From contig JBKPGF010000088.1 of the NCBI GenBank assembly GCA_046729255.1, positions 1 to 7,756 of the forward strand: a DNA stretch of 7,756 nucleotides, read 5' to 3'. Under the pieces are notes generated by a model. It worked only from the letters and a program-made list of their open reading frames with translations. It searched no databases and was not told the DNA's origin. Shown piece by piece: positions 1-4,490 of the stretch. Within the stretch, counting starts at the first letter, position 1. Every line of letters begins with the position of its first letter. Origin of the DNA: PALSA-612 sp046729255. Lineage in GTDB: Bacteria > Actinomycetota > Thermoleophilia > Gaiellales > Gaiellaceae. Made by a program: the position numbers and the translations under genes.

Positions 1-879
1 CGCGCCGAGCGCGACCGCATTGGTCGAGTCCCCGCTCGCCCACGTCGTACGAAAGGCCGCGGCGACGTCGTCTTGGTCATGGGGATTCCCGGGGCCGGCA
101 AGAGCGTCGTCGCCGAGGAATACGTCGCGCGTGGCTATCAGCGGCTCAACCGCGACGAGCGGGGTGGCTCGTTGCGGGACATTGCGAACGCGCTGGACGA
201 ACACCTTGCCGCAGGCGTTCGGCAGGTCGTGCTCGACAACACGTACCTCACGCGGGCGTCGCGGAACCACGTGCTCGAGGTCGCCGCGGGGCACGGCCTC
301 GCGGTGCGCTGTATCTGGCTCGACACGCCACTCGCCCAGGCGCAGGTCAACATGGTCGAGCGGCTCCTCGACCGGTTCGGCGCTCTTCCCACGCCCGACG
401 AGTTGAAGGACGTCGCGCGGGCCGAGCCGGGCCTGCTCGCGCCGACGTCGCAGATGCGCGCTTTCCGCGAGCTCGAGCCGCCCTCGCTCGACGAGGAATT
501 CGCAGATCTCGAGCAGATCCCGTTCGTTAGGCCGCACGCAAACGGCCGCGGCGGCGTGTTCGTCGCAGCAGCGGCTCTGGCGGCGCCGGGCTGGGAGGAG
601 GGAACGGATGCCGCCGCGCCCCACCTGATCTTCGACTGGAACCCCGAAAACGCACGTCCGATCGAGATCCCACCTCTGATTACGGGCCCGACCGAGACCG
701 CCGTTTGTTCGCATCCTGGCGGCCCGCCCGTCTGCTGGTGCCGGCCGCCGCTGCCAGGCCTCCCGCTCGCGTTCGCCCGAAACCATGGCATCGCCACGTC
801 ACGCTCGGTGCTCGTCGGCACGAGCGCCGCGCACAAGACCCTCGCGACGACGCTCGGCGCCCGCTACGTCGCAGTCTGA
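1..879 (+). CDS. PNKP-like P-loop kinase with degenerate HAD-like C-terminal region (5' end outside window)
   Basis: The frame is open to the left edge. A TTG at 73 or ATG at 79 would put the Walker A loop at the extreme N-terminus and lose the preceding beta strand (residues DVVLV), so the true start is probably upstream of the window. Numbering from TTG 73, the kinase part shows Walker A GIPGAGKS (4-11), NRDERGG (26-32) and LDNTYLTRASR (54-64). These match the kinase domain of polynucleotide 5'-kinase/3'-phosphatase (the NRD catalytic Asp and the DTN/DNT motif of T4 Pnk and human PNKP). The known family reaction is phosphate transfer from ATP to a 5'-OH nucleic acid end. The C-terminal part (about 155-268) keeps a C212-x-H214...C221-x-C223-R knuckle like the zinc loop of GmhB/HisB-N phosphatases. 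The place where the DxD nucleophile motif should sit reads VFVAAAAL, so phosphatase activity looks lost. The 3' end overlaps the convergent hydrolase by 16 bases. The kinase fold is well supported; the substrate is not known. Confidence 0.85.
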   Translation, partial: RAERDRIGRVPARPRRTKGRGDVVLVMGIPGAGKSVVAEEYVARGYQRLNRDERGGSLRDIANALDEHLAAGVRQVVLDNTYLTRASRNHVLEVAAGHGLAVRCIWLDTPLAQAQVNMVERLLDRFGALPTPDELKDVARAEPGLLAPTSQMRAFRELEPPSLDEEFADLEQIPFVRPHANGRGGVFVAAAALAAPGWEEGTDAAAPHLIFDWNPENARPIEIPPLITGPTETAVCSHPGGPPVCWCRPPLPGLPLAFARNHGIATSRSVLVGTSAAHKTLATTLGARYVAV

Positions 880-1484
880 AGAACCATCGCGAGCCACGTT
901 CGCACGGCGTCGGCGATGACGTCGTGGTCCTTCTTCAGACCGTGATCGCCGGCCACCTTCACAACCTTGCGAGTGGAACTCGCCGGCGGCATGCCGAATC
1001 GGTCCGCCTCGCCCTGGACGACGAGCACTGGCACCTTCACGGCGTCGAGCTCGTCGAGGCGGCTCTGCGGCGGCTTGCCGGCGCGGCCAGGTGGCTCGAG
1101 AGGGAACGCGAGGCACAGCACCGCGACGGCTCCGGTCTCCTCGGCCGTACGGCAAGCAACACGTGCACCTGCCGAGCGACCGCCGACGACGAGCGGCAGG
1201 CCCGCGAGCTCGTCGGCACGCAGGTGCTCGACGACGGCGATCCACGCGGCGTCGAGCTGGGGCGCTCTCGCCGGAGAGCGGCGGCCGGCGACGCGGTAGG
1301 GCTGCTCGACCAATGCAACGACAACCCCCTCCGCCTGCGCCGCCTTCGATGCCGTCACGAGATCCGGCGCGTGGACGCCTCCACCGGCGCCGTGTCCGAG
1401 AACGAGGGCCGCGCTTGGCTCGCGCACCCGTAGCAGGTGAGCCCGCGCCAATCCGTGAGGCGTCTCGATGTCGAGAACCGTCAC
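864..1484 (-). CDS. KANL3/Tex30-type alpha/beta hydrolase
   Basis: A 206-residue single-domain alpha/beta hydrolase, probably cytosolic (no signal peptide or membrane helix seen). The order of motifs fits the short KANL3/Tex30-like (dienelactone-hydrolase-related) family. There is an oxyanion/glycine loop LGHGAGGG (29-36), a nucleophile elbow GGRSAGAR with Ser104, an acid loop VVQGEADRFG with Asp161, and a catalytic His in GDHGLKK (His181). All three triad residues are therefore present and an active esterase or hydrolase is expected; the substrate cannot be read from the sequence. The start is GTG at 1484, chosen because the IETPHG...A stretch typical of the N-terminus follows at once. No Shine-Dalgarno is visible before it. 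It lies 25 bases downstream of the 50-residue microprotein on the same strand, so the two may be co-transcribed. Its 3' end overlaps the kinase gene tail to tail. Confidence 0.88.
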   Translation of the reverse strand: MTVLDIETPHGLARAHLLRVREPSAALVLGHGAGGGVHAPDLVTASKAAQAEGVVVALVEQPYRVAGRRSPARAPQLDAAWIAVVEHLRADELAGLPLVVGGRSAGARVACRTAEETGAVAVLCLAFPLEPPGRAGKPPQSRLDELDAVKVPVLVVQGEADRFGMPPASSTRKVVKVAGDHGLKKDHDVIADAVRTWLAMVLQTAT

Positions 1485-1509
1485 CGTGTCCGAGGAGGTG
1501 CGCTCGCTG

Positions 1510-1662
1510 CTAGTACCACTTCCCCTTGGCGAAGCCTCCGAAGAACACGAGCCCGACGAGGCCGATGATCAGGCCCCACCAGAAGCTCCAGATGATGGCG
1601 AGAACGATCCCCACGATGACGAGGATCCCGCCGAGGCCGATGCCACCCTCACGACCGCCCAT
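1510..1662 (-). CDS. 50-residue two-helix membrane microprotein
   Basis: This is a 50-residue protein beginning MGGREGG and ending FAKGKWY. It has two closely spaced hydrophobic segments (about 8-26 and 29-42) joined by a Trp-rich turn (WSFWW), so it should form a helical hairpin in the cytoplasmic membrane with short charged tails. The open frame extends upstream to 1917, but the ATG at 1662 is chosen because a strong GGGAGGT ribosome binding site precedes it by 6 bases. The upstream extension is low-complexity, Arg/Ser/Pro-rich and antisense to the secreted-protein gene. The hydrolase gene follows 25 bases downstream. I do not recognise the family. Glycine-rich small hydrophobic proteins like this are common in Actinomycetota; whether it acts in stress or as a subunit of something cannot be said. 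Confidence 0.72.
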   Translation of the reverse strand: MGGREGGIGLGGILVIVGIVLAIIWSFWWGLIIGLVGLVFFGGFAKGKWY

Positions 1663-1668
1663 GTGCCT

Positions 1669-1675
1669 ACCTCCC
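1669..1675 (-). promoter_or_regulatory. Ribosome binding site that fixes the microprotein start
   Basis: On the minus strand the bases read GGGAGGT, 6 bases before the ATG at 1662. It is one of the best Shine-Dalgarno matches in the window and is the reason for rejecting the longer 135-residue reading. Confidence 0.65.
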
Positions 1676-1719
1676 GTCCGGGCCGCCGTGCGCGGCCATC
1701 CAGCCGAAGGTACCCACCG

Positions 1720-1757
1720 TTGACGCGAGCCAATCGCGGCCGTGACACACTTCTGCC
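1720..1757 (+). promoter_or_regulatory. Possible promoter for the secreted-protein gene
   Basis: TTGACG at 1720-1725 matches five of six bases of the -35 consensus. The -10 region (about 1743-1751) is poor, with no clear TANNNT. The spacing would put transcription start close to the GTG at 1758, compatible with a leaderless message, since no Shine-Dalgarno precedes either GTG 1742 or GTG 1758. This is a weak call. Confidence 0.25.
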
Positions 1758-2245
1758 GTGAAGGTTCTGGCGTTGGCTGCCGTCGGCTTGGACTGCTCGC
1801 GTCGGCGGCACAGGCTGACAGCAACACACTCGTGCTCGGCGTGTCTATCGGGGACGTCCGTATCGGTGCTACGAAAGTCCAAGTCGTTGCGGCATACGGG
1901 AAGCCGATGTCGGTCAAGCGGCTCAGCTACGGCGGCAAGCCGTTCGAGCTCGCCGCGTACGCCGCCCACGGCAGGCGCCTCGAGGTCTATTACGACCGGC
2001 GGACGCATCGGGTCGTCGGAATCGCGACGTCGAGCCCGTACTATCGGACGGCAGACGGGTTCCGGGTCGGTGCGCCGGCGGCCGCCGCGCGGGCGCGCGG
2101 TTTCACGTGGATCGCGCAGTGCACGTTGACGTACCTCAAGAGTGCCGGCGGGACCTGGTACGAGGTCTCCACTCGCAGGCACTCGCCGTCGGGCGCGATC
2201 ACGAACATCTCGTTCGTCCGCTCCGCATACGCCGGCGACTGCTGA
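1742..2245 (+). CDS. Secreted protein of unknown function, probable frameshift in signal peptide
   Basis: The conserved-looking body starts near ADSNTLVLGVSIGDVRIG. It continues with IGATKVQVVAAYGKP, a basic Tyr-rich middle (RLEVYYDRR), ATSSPYYRTADGFRVG, and a C-terminus with two cysteines (127 and 167, numbered from GTG 1742) that could pair outside the cell. The GATKVQVVAAYGKP stretch recalls the repeat of small secreted SmpA/PepSY-like proteins, but I cannot assign a family. Reading from GTG 1742 gives a polar N-terminus (MTHFCREGSG). The GTG at 1758, in another frame, gives MKVLALAAVGL, a good signal-peptide start. This frame then turns polar, while the 1742 frame continues with LLASAAQA, a good cleavage region. 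One lost base around 1785-1793 would join them into a normal exported protein of about 162 residues. It may therefore be a sequencing error or a recent mutation. The gene ends 23 bases before the tRNA fragment at 2269. Confidence 0.68.
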   Translation: MTHFCREGSGVGCRRLGLLASAAQADSNTLVLGVSIGDVRIGATKVQVVAAYGKPMSVKRLSYGGKPFELAAYAAHGRRLEVYYDRRTHRVVGIATSSPYYRTADGFRVGAPAAAARARGFTWIAQCTLTYLKSAGGTWYEVSTRRHSPSGAITNISFVRSAYAGDC

Positions 2246-2268
2246 GCTTCCGGATAGGAACTTCTTGT

Positions 2269-2298
2269 AGCCGACGCGCGGATTCGAACCGCGGACCC
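2269..2298 (-). repeat. tRNA-Thr 3'-end fragment (distal attachment-site copy)
   Basis: Thirty bases are identical to 4036-4065 in direct orientation. On the minus strand they correspond to variable loop, complete T arm with TTCGAAT loop, acceptor 3' strand and discriminator base. Identity ends sharply on both sides. Beyond it, 2299-2320 shows only a short, doubtful resemblance to a tRNA D arm. It cannot make a tRNA on its own. Confidence 0.9.
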
Positions 2299-2308
2299 GC
2301 CACGCCGC

Positions 2309-2312
2309 GAGG
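2309..2312 (+). promoter_or_regulatory. Ribosome binding site for the 554-residue membrane protein
   Basis: GAGG lies 8 bases before the ATG at 2321 and supports that start over the next in-frame ATG at 2339. It lies just inside the repeat-bounded segment, only 11 bases past the end of the left repeat. Confidence 0.4.
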
Positions 2313-2320
2313 CTACGGTC

Positions 2321-3985
2321 ATGATCGCAGGCGACGTGATGCTCTCCGAGGCTCCGATCGGGATCTGGGCCCTGGCGGCCGTTGGGGTGCTGCTCGTCGC
2401 GGTGTTCGTCTCAGTGATCGTGATCGCTCTCCTGCGCACTTCCGCGAGTAGGAGGATCGGAAGGGTTGTAGGCTCATCGCCGGCGGAAGGACCGGCCGCG
2501 CGGGGTGCAATCCCCTTGCAGAAGGAGGAGCAGACACGCGCGCCGGTGGGGAGTTCCAGCCTCGGTGTGCATCCCCCGCCCGAGCTCGCCATCGAGACGG
2601 TGGACATCGATGACCTCCCGGCGGTCGGAGCTGCCTACGAAGTCAGGCGCACTGCGCACCTCAGTCGTGGGCCTGCGATCCGAAGGATTTACCGTCGTGC
2701 GGCTGTCATGCTGGCGATTCCCATCGCTCTCGTCCTCGTTGCCAATGGGGCCCTGGTCGGAGACCTCAACAAGGTCCCGCTGTGGGTGCCGATCTTGCTA
2801 GCGGTGACGTTGGGATTTGTCTACCTGGCTGCCTCAGCGTCCCCTCCCCGCAGGTCAATTGGGCCGCGTGTGATGCCGCTACTCGGTGCCATCTGGGTTG
2901 CGTGCGCCACCGCTGCTGCCTGGACGATCGTCGCCGAGGGTGAAGGTCGATGGTGGATCGTCCCGGCGGGGATCGTGGCAATCGTCGCCGTAACCCTCCT
3001 GTGGCTTCGGTGGACGAGGATGAAGCTCGAGCAGCGGTATCCCATCCCAGCGCCCTTCAACCTGCTGTTTCTCCGCGTGTTCGGCCAGAGCGACGTCTCC
3101 TCCTTGGCGAGTGAGTGGCGACCATTCGGGGCGTTTCTCATGCTGGGAGGGCCTGATACCGCCGGGGCGTCGATGCACGACATGTACTACGCCTTTACGG
3201 GAAGAGCCGGCGAAGTCGTCATCGAGAACCCGGCCGAGCTCGAAGCAGCGCTTTCCGGTCTCGCTGCAGGCTTGGACTCCCACCTCAGGTATCCCGCCCA
3301 GGCTCTCCAGTGCACGGATTCGACCTGGACCGCCGCACTCGATCGGCTGCTCCCGATGGCGCATGTGGTGGCCATGGATCTCTCGAGCTTCTCGAGTGGG
3401 CGAGGCGGCTCGGTCTACGAGATCGGCCGACTTGTCGACGAGGTCCCCACCGAGCAGGTGACCCTCTTTGTGTTCGATACGACGGATATGGAGGCTGTCG
3501 AGCGGACCGTGCGGGCGGCGTGGAACCAAATGTCAGCCACCTCTCCGAATCGACGCGCGCGCCCCGGTCGGCTGCGCATCGTGAACTCTCAAGGATTTGC
3601 CGCCCGCGCGCGGTCTGATCCGAGGCTCGCGGACGCGGAAGCACGTGAGCGACTCGCCGGCGATCTCGGCGATCGCATTCGTGGCTTGCTGTGCGACGCA
3701 GCGGAGGCAGGTGTCACGGCCAAGGATCCCGAGTACGCCGTGCGTGCGGACGTCATCGACTGGGGGCGCACGGGTATGCCAATGATCGTTCGCAGATTCG
3801 GTGTTTGGCTCGTCGCGGTTGGCGTGTTCACGGCTGCCATGGCGATCTTGTCGAGGTCGAATGAAGCGAGGTGGGTTGCGGCAACTGTTGCCGGGTTGGC
3901 GTGGATCATCGCGATCGATCGCGTGACTGTGACCAGGTCGGAAACTCTGGTTGGGAAGGGTCGGTGGCATCGACGTCCGCAGTAG
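2321..3985 (+). CDS. Seven-helix membrane protein with large cytosolic Rossmann/TIR-like domain, island cargo
   Basis: This is a 554-residue integral membrane protein. Hydrophobic segments lie at about 12-38, 128-146, 154-172, 184-204, 211-230, 494-510 and 517-533. Basic stretches after 38, 172, 230 and 533 place the 40-127 linker, the 231-493 domain and the C-terminus in the cytosol. The cytosolic domain shows LRVFG (251-255), GGPDTA (276-281), and a strand-Asp pattern HVVAMDLSSFSSG (Asp353). Next come SVYEIG with Glu367, a strand LFVFDTTD (383-389), and a Trp-x-SPN tail (about 401-410). An Asp-ended strand followed by a small loop and YExG resembles the active-site region of nucleoside 2-deoxyribosyltransferase and TIR-like folds. 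From memory, LRVFG and DLxxFS also occur in uncharacterised multi-helix bacterial proteins. No enzyme activity can be claimed. GC is lower than in neighbours. It is the only gene between the tRNA-Thr repeats, and its start is 22 bases from the repeat, so little room remains for its own promoter. A role as membrane sensor or defence effector is speculation. Confidence 0.85.
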   Translation: MIAGDVMLSEAPIGIWALAAVGVLLVAVFVSVIVIALLRTSASRRIGRVVGSSPAEGPAARGAIPLQKEEQTRAPVGSSSLGVHPPPELAIETVDIDDLPAVGAAYEVRRTAHLSRGPAIRRIYRRAAVMLAIPIALVLVANGALVGDLNKVPLWVPILLAVTLGFVYLAASASPPRRSIGPRVMPLLGAIWVACATAAAWTIVAEGEGRWWIVPAGIVAIVAVTLLWLRWTRMKLEQRYPIPAPFNLLFLRVFGQSDVSSLASEWRPFGAFLMLGGPDTAGASMHDMYYAFTGRAGEVVIENPAELEAALSGLAAGLDSHLRYPAQALQCTDSTWTAALDRLLPMAHVVAMDLSSFSSGRGGSVYEIGRLVDEVPTEQVTLFVFDTTDMEAVERTVRAAWNQMSATSPNRRARPGRLRIVNSQGFAARARSDPRLADAEARERLAGDLGDRIRGLLCDAAEAGVTAKDPEYAVRADVIDWGRTGMPMIVRRFGVWLVAVGVFTAAMAILSRSNEARWVAATVAGLAWIIAIDRVTVTRSETLVGKGRWHRRPQ

Positions 3986-3993
3986 GCGACATC

Positions 3994-4009
3994 TCGCGTT
4001 TGTGCGCGA
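3994..4009. terminator. Weak hairpin between membrane protein gene and tRNA-Thr
   Basis: A 5-bp stem (TCGCG/CGCGA) closes a 6-base loop in the 50-base spacer between the convergent membrane protein gene and tRNA gene. There is no T tract on either side, so this is a low-confidence terminator. Apart from it, the spacer holds nothing I can identify. Confidence 0.15.
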
Positions 4010-4035
4010 CGGGCGCCTTGCAGGACTTTCTCGAG

Positions 4036-4065
4036 AGCCGACGCGCGGATTCGAACCGCGGACCC
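4036..4065 (-). repeat. tRNA-proximal attachment-site copy within tRNA-Thr
   Basis: This is the right-hand copy of the 30-base perfect direct repeat, from the discriminator base through the acceptor 3' strand and T arm into the variable loop. It is functional as part of the intact tRNA, as expected when an element carries a replacement 3' end. Confidence 0.9.
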
Positions 4066-4108
4066 CTTCATTACGAGTGAAGTGCTCTACCAGCTGAGCT
4101 ACGTCGGC
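4036..4108 (-). tRNA. tRNA-Thr (anticodon CGT)
   Basis: A complete 73-base cloverleaf folds on the minus strand. It has acceptor stem GCCGACG/CGTCGGC, TA at 8-9, D stem GCTC/GAGC, anticodon stem CTTCA/TGAAG with loop CTCGTAA (anticodon CGT, reading ACG), variable loop GGGTC, T stem CGCGG/CCGCG with loop TTCGAAT, and discriminator T. CCA is not encoded. It begins 13 bases after the phosphatase stop codon and is probably co-transcribed with the tmk-holB operon and cut out of that transcript. Its 3' half is duplicated at 2269-2298, making it the likely integration target of the adjoining segment. Confidence 0.96.
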
Positions 4109-4121
4109 GCGGTCACCTAGA

Positions 4122-4490
4122 TTAGCGGCCTTCCCGCCAGCCGCGGACAAGATCGCACTGCTCCGAGGTCTCGGGCTGCCACACCGGCTCGAGCCCGTGC
4201 CGCTTGCGGTGACAGCCGATCACGATGCCAGTTCGCCCGACGCCTCCACGGCAATGCACATAGACCACCTCGCCCTCCCCGAGGGCCTCGTCGAGCAGGT
4301 CGAGCGTTCGGGCGAGCTGCTCCTCACTCGGCACGCCGTGGTCGCGAATGGGCATCCGCACGTGCCGCACGCCCTCACCGAGCAGGTGGGCGTACCCGGC
4401 CAGCTCGCCCTCTTCGGTGAGATCGAGGTAGAGCGTCGTGCCGTCGTCCAGCTGCGGGTGCGTCGGATACGGGCCCCACGACAACGTCAT
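4122..4490 (-). CDS. Small dual-specificity/tyrosine phosphatase
   Basis: A 122-residue protein with the Cys-based phosphatase signature HCRGGVGRTG: nucleophile Cys80 and phosphate-binding Arg86. A likely general acid lies in the preceding PIRDHGVPS loop (Asp50). The size and the DLTEEGEL...Y...PIRDHGVPS layout fit compact bacterial dual-specificity or CDKN3-like phosphatases. These remove phosphate from Tyr, Ser/Thr or small phosphorylated molecules; the substrate here is unknown. It is probably cytosolic. The ATG at 4490 overlaps the holB stop as ATGA, which points to translational coupling. The frame stays open upstream, but that is antisense-quality Arg-rich sequence inside holB. It sits between holB and tRNA-Thr in one minus-strand unit. 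All catalytic residues are present, so activity is expected. Confidence 0.9.
   Translation of the reverse strand: MTLSWGPYPTHPQLDDGTTLYLDLTEEGELAGYAHLLGEGVRHVRMPIRDHGVPSEEQLARTLDLLDEALGEGEVVYVHCRGGVGRTGIVIGCHRKRHGLEPVWQPETSEQCDLVRGWREGR

Larger units (their letters stand above)
2269..4065. mobile_element. Candidate mini-island integrated at tRNA-Thr, bounded by 30-bp direct repeats
   Basis: A perfect 30-base direct repeat lies at 2269-2298 and 4036-4065. The right copy is the last 30 bases of the intact tRNA-Thr gene (variable loop, T arm, acceptor 3' strand, discriminator). The left copy has no intact tRNA around it. The repeat stops exactly at the discriminator base on one side. This is the attL/attR arrangement made by tyrosine integrases that use tRNA 3' ends: the tRNA is restored at one junction and a 3' fragment is left at the other. 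The unit (one repeat plus unique DNA) is about 1.77 kb and holds only the 554-residue membrane protein gene, with no integrase, excisionase or transposase. It is either mobilised in trans or is the remnant of a larger element. The repeat is seen directly; integration is inferred. Confidence 0.6.

Noticed and set aside
138..836. 232-residue open frame antisense to the kinase gene.
   Set aside because: It is Ser/Arg/Ala-rich with no recognisable motif; the opposite strand has clear kinase motifs.
705..1433. 242-residue plus-strand open frame across the kinase 3' end and the hydrolase gene.
   Set aside because: It is Arg-rich without motifs and overlaps two genes with intact catalytic motifs in other frames.
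1663..1917. Upstream extension of the 50-residue microprotein to 135 residues.
   Set aside because: The extension is low-complexity, antisense to the secreted-protein gene, and the ATG at 1662 has a strong ribosome binding site.
2252..2264. GGATAGGAACTTC resembles half of the yeast FRT site (11 of 13 bases) and lies just outside the left tRNA repeat.
   Set aside because: There is no second inverted arm or spacer, no reason for an FLP site here, and a single 11/13 match in GC-rich bacterial DNA is best taken as chance.
2299..2320. On the minus strand this stretch contains GACCGTAGCCTC, loosely like the start of tRNA-Thr (GACGTAGCTC), so the left repeat could be an internally deleted tRNA copy.
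   Set aside because: The match is short and needs gaps, the anticodon arm is missing altogether, and identity stops abruptly at the variable loop, which fits an attachment-site fragment better. It remains the main alternative.
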